From positions 3,346,300 through 3,410,299 of the forward strand of contig NC_014501.1 of the NCBI RefSeq assembly GCF_000147335.1: DNA of 64,000 bases, written 5' to 3'. A model generated the notes under the pieces. It had not been told where the DNA came from. It ran no database searches and saw nothing but the letters and a program-made list of their open reading frames with translations. This document shows, in pieces, positions 1-8,548 of the stretch; within the stretch, counting starts at the first letter, position 1, and the number at the start of each line of letters is the position of its first letter. The stretch comes from Gloeothece verrucosa PCC 7822. Its GTDB lineage: Bacteria; Cyanobacteriota; Cyanobacteriia; Cyanobacteriales; Microcystaceae. A program made the translations under genes and the position numbers.

Positions 1-100
1 AATATTCAGTAAAGTCTACTCCTTTTTTATCGAGCAAACCTTTAGCACGAATACAGAAAGGACAGGTACTCCAAGTATAAATTTCTACCTTAGCGGTCAT
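1..100 (-). CDS. grxC: Glutaredoxin 3 (GrxC-like), 3' part outside the window
   Basis: The reverse strand from position 100 reads MTAKVEIYTWSTCPFC, followed by IRAKGLLDKKGVDF, and runs off the left edge. The CPFC motif at residues 13-16 is the redox-active dithiol of classical glutaredoxins, followed by the usual Arg/Ala/Lys and a conserved second helix. Glutaredoxins reduce glutathione mixed disulfides and support ribonucleotide reductase and detoxification in the cytoplasm. Only 33 codons are visible, so full length and the TVP and GG motifs cannot be checked. It is divergent from the nuclease-like gene that starts 45 bp away. Confidence 0.85.
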   Translation of the reverse strand, partial: MTAKVEIYTWSTCPFCIRAKGLLDKKGVDFTEY

Positions 101-144
101 AATCTTTGTGATCTAAGCTTGATTTATATCTCAATTGTATCGTG

Positions 145-945
145 ATGACACAACTACCGTTGCCTCAACACCCTATCAAAACTCCTCTGATACGTTTGTC
201 TCAAGGACAACTCAATTTACTAGAAACCTGTCCTCCACAGTTTCAACGCATTTACCTAGAACAGTTGACAACCCCCCTCCAATACGAACAACATCTAAAA
301 CTCCGTTGGGGGAGTCAATTTCACCAGTTAATGCAGCAGAAGGAACTAGGACTTCCTATTGATCCTCTCCTAGAACAAGATCAAGAACTGCAACAGGCTA
401 TCATCGCTTTAAGAGAAACTGCGCCAGAACTTTGGCAAAGTGAGCAAAATATTTGGCGAGAGGCGGAACATTCTCGCACTCTTGGTTTTAAAAATTATTT
501 ATTGACGGTGGTTTATGATTTGCTCATTTTAGGGAATTCTCAGGCAAAAATTTTAGATTGGAAAACTTATTTACAACCCGAAAACCCGCACAAATTAGCT
601 CAAAACTGGCAAACTCGTCTATATTTATATGTTTTAGCGGAAACTACTAATTATCTTCCTGAACAACTGTCGATGACTTATTGGTTTGTCAAGCTTCCCA
701 CTCGCCCTGAAAGTTTGACTTTTTCTTATAGTCAGATTCTACATGAAAAAACTCGTCAAGATTTAAATTATTTGTTAACTCAATTAGAGCAATGGTTAGA
801 AAATTATTTTAATAAGGGTAAGGATTTTCCTCATTTTTCTAGTTGTCAAACCAGTTGCCCTTATTATTCGGCTTTTGAATCGAGATTTAAGCCAGAAAAA
901 ATTATTTTGAAATCTATTGATGAAATTGATGAAGTTCCTTTCTAG
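145..945 (+). CDS. PD-(D/E)XK nuclease superfamily protein
   Basis: This is a 266-residue protein. The start could be GTG at 142 or the adjacent ATG at 145; the ATG is preferred. The N-terminal part has a RecB-nuclease-like helix (RWGSQFHQLM, about residues 57-66) containing the His of motif I. The core has AKILDWKTY around residue 137, which fits the (D/E)xK catalytic strand. The C-terminus ends in CQTSCPYY, a cysteine-rich tail reminiscent of Cas4/AddB-type iron-sulfur nucleases, but only two of the usual four cysteines are present. The family acts on DNA ends, but no helicase, cas or repair partner is adjacent. The specific substrate is unknown. Confidence 0.7.
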   Translation: MTQLPLPQHPIKTPLIRLSQGQLNLLETCPPQFQRIYLEQLTTPLQYEQHLKLRWGSQFHQLMQQKELGLPIDPLLEQDQELQQAIIALRETAPELWQSEQNIWREAEHSRTLGFKNYLLTVVYDLLILGNSQAKILDWKTYLQPENPHKLAQNWQTRLYLYVLAETTNYLPEQLSMTYWFVKLPTRPESLTFSYSQILHEKTRQDLNYLLTQLEQWLENYFNKGKDFPHFSSCQTSCPYYSAFESRFKPEKIILKSIDEIDEVPF

Positions 946-1016
946 GAATTTTAAAGGGTTATTTATCGCGCCAAGCCGCCCAAGAAGTGGGGATTTATTT
1001 AAGTAATAAAACTCAT

Positions 1017-3560
1017 TTATTTTTTCTGGGATAAAAAGGCTTGAATTCGAGGATGCTTTAAAAGTTTTTGGGTATCAGCAATTAATTTTTGCCCCCACAA
1101 GTTTTCTTGAAGATATTTGACATCACTATATCTTCTATCCAATGTTAAAGCATTTTCAGCTAAAGCCAGTCCTTTTTCTTGTTCCCCTTGGTTATAAAGT
1201 GCTACTGCTAAAGCGAGTTGAGTTTCGGCAATTGGTGCTTTACTTTCTACTATCACTGTCCAAGGTTTTATGGCATTGGCTATATCTCCGGTTTCATAAA
1301 GAATTAATCCAAGATTATTCCAAGTAGCAAGATTATTTTGATCTAAATTGAGAATTTGTTTATAGTCTTGTACTGCTGCCTCATAATTCCCCTGCTTATG
1401 ATAAATTATTGCCCGACCAAAATACCCATCAATATTAGGTTCAATTTCTACGGATTTTGTATAATCAGCTAAAGCATTTTGATATTGTTTTAAGTTAAAA
1501 TAAGCCTGTCCTCTTCTATTATAAAGAACAAACCATTTCGGATAAATTTCAATAGATTTTGTATAATCATCAACGGTTTTTTGATAGTCTCCAGACTCAG
1601 CATAAATTCCTCCTCTGACCACGTATCCATAGAATTGATCAGGAACTAATTCAATAACTTTATTAGCATCATCTAGGGCTTTTTGAAATTCTTTTAAATT
1701 TTGATAAGCTCCTGCTCGATTAGCATAAGCCTCAACAATCTTTTCCTGCTCTGGCTTAAGTTCAATAACTTTTGTATAATCCTTTATCACTGTATTGTAA
1801 TCTTTTAAATCCTGAGAAACCCGCGCCCGAAGAGTGTAATAAAAAGATTGATTAGGATTTATTTCAATGGCTTTACTGTAATCATCAAAAGCTTTTTTAT
1901 AGTCTTTTAACTCCGAATAAACTCGCCCTCTATTACCATACAAAAGAGAATTTTCCGAATCTATCTCAATGCCTTTATTAAAATCTGCTAAGGCTTTTTG
2001 ATACTCTTTTAAATCTAAATAAAGATTACCTCTATTATTATAAGCACCGACATAATTATAACTAATCGCTTTATTATAGTCAGCTAAAGCTTTATCATAG
2101 TCCTTTAAGTCCTTATAAACATTTCCTCGATTATTATAAGCGTAATCGGCATCGGGTTCAAGCTCAATGGTTTTATTAAAATCAGCAATGGCTTTTTGAT
2201 ATTCTTCTAGTTCTGAATAAGCAAGTCCTCGTTTATTATACGCCCAAGGATGGGGTTTAAGTTCAATCGCTTTGTTATAATCAGCAATGGCTTCTTGATA
2301 ATGTCCTGAATAAGCTAAAACACTTCCTCGTTCTGTATATAAAACAAAATCCCCTTTAGGATTCATTTCAAAAAGTTTATTATAGACTTTTAGAGCGTCT
2401 GTATAATTTCTCATTAAAAATAGATCATACCCGAGCCAACGCCAAGCCGAATAAAACTGATCATCTTGCTGTATTGCATGAATAAATTCCTGAGCAGATT
2501 GTGATAAATCTCTCGTAAACCATAAAGTTAATCCCTTGGCATAATAAGCTTTAGCTAAATCCTGTTTAGTCTGGGAAGAAGGATTAGGTGTTGATTTCAG
2601 AACAGTAATAGCTTGATCAAAAGCCGTTATCGCTTTTTCAAATTCTTCTAAGCGAAACAGTTGATTACCATAATTTATCCAAGCTAAAGCATCCTCTTTT
2701 TTAATAGGAACATATAAGTTAAATAGTTGATTTCTAATAGAATTAACTTCGGTTTCAGTTAAGGCGGCGGCTGAAGAGGTTTCTAGGGTTATCCATTGAG
2801 GTTGTATTCCTGTTTTATTGAGCAACTTGATAAAAGTAGCTATAGGAACCCCTAAACTAAATCCTAAATTCAGTTCAACATAATTTTGATTTTTTTCAAA
2901 AACCAATTCATTTTCTGCCCCTGTATTAATGCCCACTACTCGCCCATTTCTATCTAAAACGGGTCCTCCACTCATTCCCCCTTGAGAAACATTGGTATAA
3001 ACTAAACCTTGACCTTGAACTGAATAAATATCTTTAACTTGAAAATCGGATTCTTGTATGGTGCGGTTTTTGCCTCCGGTTAAACGTCGCTGTGGCGGTT
3101 TATTCGTGGCGGGAAAACCAGACACAAAAATCCAAGACCGTTTCAAGTCATAATTAGCTAATTTAGCGGCTGTATAAGTTTGTTTGGAATTAAATGAGAT
3201 GACTGCTAAATCTGTTCCCTCCAGGATAGTTATATTAGCCTTATTTAGGGGATATTTTTGACCATCTGGGGTAATAATTTGATAAGTATCGGGGTTGCTC
3301 ACCACATGAGCGGCAGTTAACACATAATAAGTTTGCCCATTTTTAGCAATGATTACCCCTGAACCATTGCCGCTTGTTCCATCTATTCTAACGGTAATTT
3401 GTTGGGCAATATCATCCACTTGTTTAACAATTCCTTGATAACTCGCACTCTGAGCTATGATCAACGGGGGGCTAATTTCTCCTTGAGCGGCTAAGTCTGT
3501 GCCCAGTGATAAACTACTTAGGGTTAGTAGCAAAGGTAGATAGCGGTAATATTTCATCAT
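1017..3560 (-). CDS. Secreted trypsin-like (HtrA-type) serine protease with TPR array
   Basis: This is an 847-residue protein. The reading frame opens at a TTG (3581), but the tandem ATG codons at 3560/3557 give a clean signal peptide (MMKYYRYLPLLLTLSS, then an AAQ-type cleavage site). Residues about 45-255 form a trypsin-like domain. The catalytic triad is His85 (TAAHVV), Asp117 (EGTDLAVI) and Ser197 (QGGMSGGPV), so the protease looks active. There is no PDZ domain. Instead, about fourteen TPR units of 34 residues (consensus YKKAIADYNKAIELxP) fill residues 295-840. Proteins of this architecture are common in cyanobacteria and are exported to the periplasm or cell surface. The TPR array probably recruits substrates or partners. 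Not obviously part of an operon. Confidence 0.85.
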   Translation of the reverse strand: MMKYYRYLPLLLTLSSLSLGTDLAAQGEISPPLIIAQSASYQGIVKQVDDIAQQITVRIDGTSGNGSGVIIAKNGQTYYVLTAAHVVSNPDTYQIITPDGQKYPLNKANITILEGTDLAVISFNSKQTYTAAKLANYDLKRSWIFVSGFPATNKPPQRRLTGGKNRTIQESDFQVKDIYSVQGQGLVYTNVSQGGMSGGPVLDRNGRVVGINTGAENELVFEKNQNYVELNLGFSLGVPIATFIKLLNKTGIQPQWITLETSSAAALTETEVNSIRNQLFNLYVPIKKEDALAWINYGNQLFRLEEFEKAITAFDQAITVLKSTPNPSSQTKQDLAKAYYAKGLTLWFTRDLSQSAQEFIHAIQQDDQFYSAWRWLGYDLFLMRNYTDALKVYNKLFEMNPKGDFVLYTERGSVLAYSGHYQEAIADYNKAIELKPHPWAYNKRGLAYSELEEYQKAIADFNKTIELEPDADYAYNNRGNVYKDLKDYDKALADYNKAISYNYVGAYNNRGNLYLDLKEYQKALADFNKGIEIDSENSLLYGNRGRVYSELKDYKKAFDDYSKAIEINPNQSFYYTLRARVSQDLKDYNTVIKDYTKVIELKPEQEKIVEAYANRAGAYQNLKEFQKALDDANKVIELVPDQFYGYVVRGGIYAESGDYQKTVDDYTKSIEIYPKWFVLYNRRGQAYFNLKQYQNALADYTKSVEIEPNIDGYFGRAIIYHKQGNYEAAVQDYKQILNLDQNNLATWNNLGLILYETGDIANAIKPWTVIVESKAPIAETQLALAVALYNQGEQEKGLALAENALTLDRRYSDVKYLQENLWGQKLIADTQKLLKHPRIQAFLSQKK

Positions 3561-3631
3561 TTTTAATAGATTTATGCTCAAAAATGTCCTGAGAATCCGG
3601 AAAAATTCCTCAACTGGTGTAGTTGAATTGA

Positions 3632-3654
3632 ACCGAAAACGTTTTCTTTTCGGT
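3632..3654. promoter_or_regulatory. Inverted repeat upstream of the protease gene
   Basis: Arms ACCGAAAA and TTTTCGGT are perfectly complementary around a 7-nt spacer. They also contain the nested 12-bp palindrome GAAAACGTTTTC. The site is about 72 bp upstream of the protease start and 115 bp downstream of the response-regulator stop. There is no following T-run on the minus strand, so an operator is more likely than a terminator. The function is unknown. Confidence 0.35.
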
Positions 3655-3768
3655 CCGGAAAAATGACGTAAGGAGCGCAGAGTACCGCCCTTTCCCAGAA
3701 AATAAATATAAAGCTTACCTATCCCTAAGTTAATTCATAAGGATAGCGGCAATTTTAAAGGGATTTAA

Positions 3769-4146
3769 CTAACTTTTTCGACGATTTTGCAACAAAAATT
3801 TGATCGTTTGCAGCATTTCGGCTGGTTGAAAAGGCTTAGTAATATAAGCATCTGCGCCTTGTTTCATTCCCCAGTAACGGTCAAATTCTTCGCTTTTAGT
3901 CGAACAAATTAACACGGGGACATCTTGGGTAGATGGATTATTTTTAATCCAACGACACAACTCGTAGCCGTTCATCTGAGGCATGATCAAATCAGTGATC
4001 ACTAAATCAGGAACCTCTTTTTGAATTTGTTCTTGAGCTTCCATGCCACTAGCTGCTTCTAGGACATTAATTCCTCGTTTTTGGAGAAGCTCTATGAGAA
4101 TTTGTCGCAGACTCGGACTATCATCGACGATAAGAACTGTAATCAT
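3769..4146 (-). CDS. Stand-alone CheY-like response regulator (PilG/PilH type)
   Basis: This is a 125-residue single receiver domain with no output domain. The acidic pocket is Asp8/Asp9, the phosphoacceptor is Asp52 (VITDLIMPQMNG), and the switch residues are Thr83 and Lys104 (ITKPF), all present. The LIMPQMNGYELCRWIK segment resembles the PilG/PilH and PatA-type receivers that act in cyanobacterial pilus and phototaxis pathways. No kinase or chemotaxis gene is adjacent, so the partner is not visible. The ATG start is unambiguous. Confidence 0.88.
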   Translation of the reverse strand: MITVLIVDDSPSLRQILIELLQKRGINVLEAASGMEAQEQIQKEVPDLVITDLIMPQMNGYELCRWIKNNPSTQDVPVLICSTKSEEFDRYWGMKQGADAYITKPFQPAEMLQTIKFLLQNRRKS

Positions 4147-4446
4147 AACTTCTGTGAAGTGAACCGGAAAAACAGCAACGACTTTGACTTTGGTGTGGTT
4201 TTACCCCTCGGTTCTAGAAGTGCTGCGGATAATAGGCAACACTAGACGAACGGGGTTTTTGAAAGAGATCTCTAGATAATTAATCTAGATTTTACTCATT
4301 CTATTTTTATTATCCTATTTCCGGTGTTGCTTTTTGTGTTCAGATAACAGTGTAATATATACCAAGGGAAAGTGTGGCCTGGTTATATCGGAAAAAACAA
4401 GACATAATGCTCAAGCCGGCTCTTAATCAACTGTAATCCAATCTGA
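4147..4446. other. Intergenic region, no gene seen
   Basis: There is no coding potential. A perfect 7-bp inverted repeat, TCTAGAT-AATTA-ATCTAGA, lies at 4271-4289, upstream of the response regulator on its strand. It may be a regulatory site or simply part of an AT-rich region. Confidence 0.4.
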
Positions 4447-5265
4447 TTACACACGAAGATGAGGTGAAACCAACGGCACCCCTATGCGACGATAGCGCGA
4501 TTGAATGATGGCATAACTTCCGTAAGCGACTAACCCTAGTGCCACTAACCCTAAGACAACCTTCCCGAAAGGCTGTTGTGCTAGAGTTTGTAATGCTCCA
4601 TCGAGGCCTTTTGCTTGTTGGGGATCATACTGGCGAGCGGCTTGTATTAGGAAAAAGCCGATGATCATAAATACAATTCCTCTGGCACTCATGCCCATTT
4701 GACCTATTCGAATGACCCATTTTTGTTGCTGTGGTCTTAAGGGTCTTAAATCAAGTTTATAGCGAAATTTGGCTTTGTAAGCTCGGTAAAATTGGTAAAA
4801 ACCCATTCCAATAATTATCGCTCCGATTACACCTACTAACCATTGACCATAGGGTTGTGAGAGCAACCGCGCGGTGGTATCTACAGCCCTTTTGTTACCA
4901 CTACTTTGATTAGCGGCATTAGCAACTAATCGAATGGCTTGAATTCCTAATCCGGCATAAATAAGGCCACTGAGTCCATAGCTGAGGCGATGTAAAATAC
5001 TGTTAGCCTTTTTATCTCGATTTTCCTGTTCTGGATCGAGTGCGACTTGGAGAAAACGCCAAAGAGCATAGCCAATTAAACCAATGGCCAGTAAAATTAA
5101 TAAAAATTTTCCAAAAGGTTGACCCGCAATGGTATTCAGTACGCCTTTAGCATCTGTGGTTTTCCCCCCTGAATTAAAGGCGGCTAATATCGCTAAAATT
5201 CCTATGAGTCCATAAATAATTCCTTTAGCTAAGTAACCCCCTCGCACTAATTTTTCGAGTAACAT
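4447..5265 (-). CDS. DUF1206 integral membrane protein
   Basis: This is a 272-residue protein with six predicted transmembrane helices arranged as three two-helix repeats. Each repeat starts with an R/K-GG-Y or MGMSARGIVF-like segment and ends with QPFGKxLLxLxAxGL. This threefold QPFGK/QPYGQ pattern (residues about 49, 135 and 232) is the signature of DUF1206. The function of the family is unknown; it is present in many cyanobacteria and actinobacteria, in the cytoplasmic membrane. It is monocistronic as far as can be seen. Confidence 0.85.
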   Translation of the reverse strand: MLLEKLVRGGYLAKGIIYGLIGILAILAAFNSGGKTTDAKGVLNTIAGQPFGKFLLILLAIGLIGYALWRFLQVALDPEQENRDKKANSILHRLSYGLSGLIYAGLGIQAIRLVANAANQSSGNKRAVDTTARLLSQPYGQWLVGVIGAIIIGMGFYQFYRAYKAKFRYKLDLRPLRPQQQKWVIRIGQMGMSARGIVFMIIGFFLIQAARQYDPQQAKGLDGALQTLAQQPFGKVVLGLVALGLVAYGSYAIIQSRYRRIGVPLVSPHLRV

Positions 5266-5834
5266 TTATCATTACCTCTAGGGTTAAAAAAATATTTTTA
5301 TAAACCATAAGAAAAAAGATTGAGACGTTTATGACCTTAGACCGTTCTGATAAAGGGTTTAGCCTCCCTAGGGTCACGATTAAGTGGAGGAAGCGACAAA
5401 AACTCCACACCGTCTAAAATTTTTTCTCGTCTCGGATTACTGTCTATTTGCTTGTCGTCGCTCTCCTTCGGCAAATAGCAATGGTTCACAACGGTAAAAC
5501 CCCCATCCAGTAATCTTTTAATGAGCTTCTCATACTCTTAAATTATCAATAAAACTTTGAGGATTTCTTCAAACTTTAGAAATAATTGTTAGCCTTTTTT
5601 GTAGCTAGAATTACTCAATATTACTCTTACTCAAGATAGAGGTAAATAGTCTTGTATTAAACTATTTAAATAGTTTCGTTTCCATTCATCTAATTCTTCA
5701 GAAAGAGAAAAAATACTTGATAGTGGTAAAATCCCAGTAATATTAATTAATATTAATAATTTTACCGCTATCAGTAATGACCCCTAGTGGAAAAATTTGA
5801 CGTTTTTTACTCGGTTTTACAACAAGGACGGTTT
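5266..5834. other. Intergenic region containing a large inverted repeat
   Basis: There is no convincing gene. The only structured element is the inverted repeat at 5719-5772, listed separately. The rest is AT-rich, with no tRNA-like fold recognised. Confidence 0.5.
5719..5772 (-). terminator. Composite palindrome, probable terminator of the Crp/Fnr gene
   Basis: Fourteen-base arms (GATAGTGGTAAAAT / ATTTTACCGCTATC, one mismatch) enclose a perfect 18-bp palindrome, TAATATTAATTAATATTA (5738-5755). On the minus strand the structure lies about 62 bp past the regulator's stop codon and is followed by ATTTTTTCTC, so it could terminate transcription. The nested palindrome is longer than a terminator needs, so a protein-binding or cruciform role is possible. 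Confidence 0.45.
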
Positions 5835-6434
5835 TTATTTAATAATGAAATGGCGCTCACTATCGAGAGTAATTATCCCTTGACGTTGAAAGTCTCCTAG
5901 TAAGCGAGTGACAGTAACTCTTGTGGTTCCAATGGCATTAGCGATGTTTTGATGGGTTAAACGTACTCCTATGCGAGTTCCTTTGTCTCCCGGTTGACCG
6001 AGTTCTTGTTTGAGTAAAATTAATAATTGCTGTAATCTTTCTTCTACCCGTTTTAATCCCGCGATCGCCAAGAGGGCTTCTGTCTGCCGCATCCGCCGCG
6101 CTAACTGATTTAACATCACTTGGGATAATTGAGGGGTATTTTCGATCTCATTGAGCGCATACCATCTTAAGTAGAGATCGCTTAAAGCTTTGACTTGATA
6201 AGATTCAATGTGAGTTAGCCACAAACCAAAAAAAGTAAAAGGTTGAACCCAACCTAATAAAACTTCTTCTCCGCTTGTACAAATTTGGCTGAGTTGAGCG
6301 ACTCCTCGATAGACTTGCCACACACCTTCTTCTACTAAGGGAATATTGTCTCCTTTGTCATAATAATGTAGCCGACGCCCATCACTTAATTGATCCTTGG
6401 CAAGGAATTGAGTTGCATTTTCAGTAAGCAGCAT
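5835..6434 (-). CDS. Crp/Fnr-family transcriptional regulator, NtcA-like
   Basis: This is a 199-residue protein. The N-terminal cyclic-nucleotide-binding-fold domain (residues about 15-115) lacks an obvious cAMP pocket motif. The C-terminal helix-turn-helix reads LTHQNIANAIGTTRVTVTRLLGDF (residues about 160-183). The TRVTVTRLL recognition helix is nearly the same as that of NtcA, the global nitrogen regulator, so it may recognise NtcA-like GTA-N8-TAC sites. The N-terminus is divergent and shorter than that of NtcA (about 223 residues), so this is a paralogue rather than NtcA itself. It is preceded by about 260 bp of non-coding DNA. Confidence 0.85.
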   Translation of the reverse strand: MLLTENATQFLAKDQLSDGRRLHYYDKGDNIPLVEEGVWQVYRGVAQLSQICTSGEEVLLGWVQPFTFFGLWLTHIESYQVKALSDLYLRWYALNEIENTPQLSQVMLNQLARRMRQTEALLAIAGLKRVEERLQQLLILLKQELGQPGDKGTRIGVRLTHQNIANAIGTTRVTVTRLLGDFQRQGIITLDSERHFIIK

Positions 6435-6694
6435 ATCTCAGCAAGTCTTCCAGCTTGATTAATGAGCATTAATTCAGCTACTACTTTACACTTTTTAGGT
6501 AAACGTTTGGTAATCAACTGATTAAACTTTCCCTCGTCTTGAACTTCCCAGAATTCACTCCCCTAGCTAAATGTTAGATTCTTAAAGCCAAAGAAAAAAA
6601 ACAGCCAGAGCCGAAAATTTGCTAATTCGCTTTCTTGCTGTTTTTCCATTGCAGTTGACTAGCTTTTATTTTCTGTTTAAAATGTAAAACTTTT

Positions 6695-6892
6695 TTACTT
6701 ATCCATGTTGCCTGAAACTTCTTTAATAGAGGTTTCATAGTTGAGGTGTAGTTTGTGAAAACGGTAATACATAATCCCTGAAAGAACAACAGCCAATACA
6801 GCAACAAATGAGCTTATCAAAAAAACTTGTCTGAACCGCCACCACAAGAGATAGCCGTCAACTTGAACGGGATTTGATGATTTATAAGGCAT
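6695..6892 (-). CDS. Small single-span membrane protein, unknown function
   Basis: This is a 65-residue protein with an ATG start. A polar N-terminus is followed by one hydrophobic helix (VFLISSFVAVLAVVLSGIMY, about residues 23-42) and a charged C-terminal tail, so N-in or N-out single-span topology is likely. No family was recognised. An alternative 61-codon frame overlaps on the same strand (6622-6807) and is less protein-like. Complementary AAAAACAGC/GCTGTTTTT arms about 50 bp downstream could be a weak terminator. Confidence 0.5.
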   Translation of the reverse strand: MPYKSSNPVQVDGYLLWWRFRQVFLISSFVAVLAVVLSGIMYYRFHKLHLNYETSIKEVSGNMDK

Positions 6893-7178
6893 ACTTATGT
6901 CCTACTCTTGACACCACAAAGTTAAATCAATAAAACCTATAAATATGATAGCTTTATTCTATACACAGGGGATGAATTCTTTGATTTCTTCGTATGTACA
7001 GGATACTCCAGCTTAGATTGGGCAATCTTTCCAGAAATTGTTAATAAATATTAACGGGGTTTCTCAGGAACTCAGAATTTTAAGAAACTCTCACTTAAAC
7101 TAACTTTGAAATTTCATTTAAGTATACAACAATACAACAAAAAGTGAAAAGCAAGAAGTTTAAAAAAATCTTAAAAAA

Positions 7179-8426
7179 TTACTCCAATTTATTGGCTTTA
7201 GTTAAATTATTTTCATATAAATTCATCAAAGGGGTAGCACTAATCCCATGTACAATAATGGAAAGGATCATGGTTGTGATGGTAATCCAGGAAATTTGTT
7301 CGAGAATATTATTGTCTAATCCTTGACCCAAAGCATAAGCCAAATAATATAAAGAACCCACGCCACGAATTCCGAACCACCCGAGTAGCAAACGGTTACT
7401 GATGGGTAAAGAACTGCCAAGCGTGCTAACAAGAGTTCCCACAGGCCGAATCACAAAGAATAACAAACCACTGATCCATAAAGCTTGACCTGAGTAATGA
7501 ATCAAAGGTTTCATCAGCACTAGGGAACCTAGTACCAAAATCATGCCTATTTCGAGCAATTTTTCCAGTTGATCGGCAAATTCAAGTTGCTCGAGGTGTT
7601 TTTGGGAGTCACGCTTAGAATTGTAACTTTTGTAAACTCCCACTCCAGCGACAAACACCGCTAAAAACCCATAACCATTAACTAACTCGGTTATTGCATA
7701 GGTAATCAAAATTGTACTTAACCCGAGAAAGTTTTCTCTAATATCTTCTTCAGATTCTTGTTTTGGCCTAGGCCATCTTCGCTCTAGATAGACTACAATT
7801 TTAGCGCTGATAATTCCCATGACAATACCAGCCGTGATCGCCCAGATGAAATCAACGGCTACCCATTGAGCCAACCAGTTATTTAAATCTCCCTTTTCCA
7901 GCCAGTAAATGCCAAAATAGACAAAGGGAAAGGCTAAAGCATCATTTAATCCTCCCTCAGAGGTCAAAGCAAAGCGTAATTCGTCTTTATCTTCAACGTG
8001 AGCTAGTTGTACTTCTGAAGCTAAAACGGGATCTGTAGGAGATAAAATTGCCCCTAATAAAATCGCACTTCCCCAGTTCATTTTTAAGATAAAATGAGCG
8101 GCTACAGCCAACCCAAAAATTGAAATCGGCATTAATAACCCTATCAATCTTGCTGTGCTTCTCCAAGCCCAAAATTTAAGGGGACGATTCATTTTTAACC
8201 CACAGCCATAGACGGAAATAATAACCACTAATTCTGAGAGTCTTTCTAAAATTTCGGCATCGGGACGGATATTAAATAGCTTTAAGCCATAGCGCCCTAA
8301 AGCAAAGCCAAAAATAAGATAGATTAAGGAAAAAGATAGAGGTAAACGAGCAATCCACCGAGAACCTAAACTAACCCCTAATAAAAGTAAGCCTATAACC
8401 AGTAAATCAAGAATGTAAATGTTCAT
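7179..8426 (-). CDS. CPA1-type Na+(K+)/H+ antiporter
   Basis: This is a 415-residue protein with about 12 transmembrane helices. Family-defining motifs are GAILSPTDPVLASEVQL (about residues 124-140) and SEGGLNDALAFPFVYFG (about 157-173), the latter containing the Asn-Asp ion-binding pair of electroneutral CPA1 exchangers. A hydrophilic loop with PRPKQESEEDIREN lies in the middle. It exchanges monovalent cations for protons across the plasma membrane, in pH and salt homeostasis. The C-terminal cytosolic tail is short compared with NhaP-type proteins. It is not linked to other transport genes here. Confidence 0.88.
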   Translation of the reverse strand: MNIYILDLLVIGLLLLGVSLGSRWIARLPLSFSLIYLIFGFALGRYGLKLFNIRPDAEILERLSELVVIISVYGCGLKMNRPLKFWAWRSTARLIGLLMPISIFGLAVAAHFILKMNWGSAILLGAILSPTDPVLASEVQLAHVEDKDELRFALTSEGGLNDALAFPFVYFGIYWLEKGDLNNWLAQWVAVDFIWAITAGIVMGIISAKIVVYLERRWPRPKQESEEDIRENFLGLSTILITYAITELVNGYGFLAVFVAGVGVYKSYNSKRDSQKHLEQLEFADQLEKLLEIGMILVLGSLVLMKPLIHYSGQALWISGLLFFVIRPVGTLVSTLGSSLPISNRLLLGWFGIRGVGSLYYLAYALGQGLDNNILEQISWITITTMILSIIVHGISATPLMNLYENNLTKANKLE

Positions 8427-8548
8427 TCATTGCTGTTTTGGATAGAGTCTTTAGTCAGCTTACTGGTTTGGTTTATATTTCTTACTCTGCTTGCGGCTAG
8501 AATTTTTGCGTATTATAGATTACTCTTTAGTGATTAGTCGTAAATTAT

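Noticed and set aside
145-945. Cas4 nuclease of a CRISPR locus
   Set aside because: Only two C-terminal cysteines are present and no cas genes or repeats are nearby.
5225-5410. 61-codon reverse-strand frame overlapping the DUF1206 start
   Set aside because: It overlaps a confident gene in another frame and has no family resemblance.
6622-6807. Alternative small reverse-strand frame overlapping the 65-residue membrane protein
   Set aside because: The overlapping 6695-6892 frame has the better hydrophobic pattern and start.
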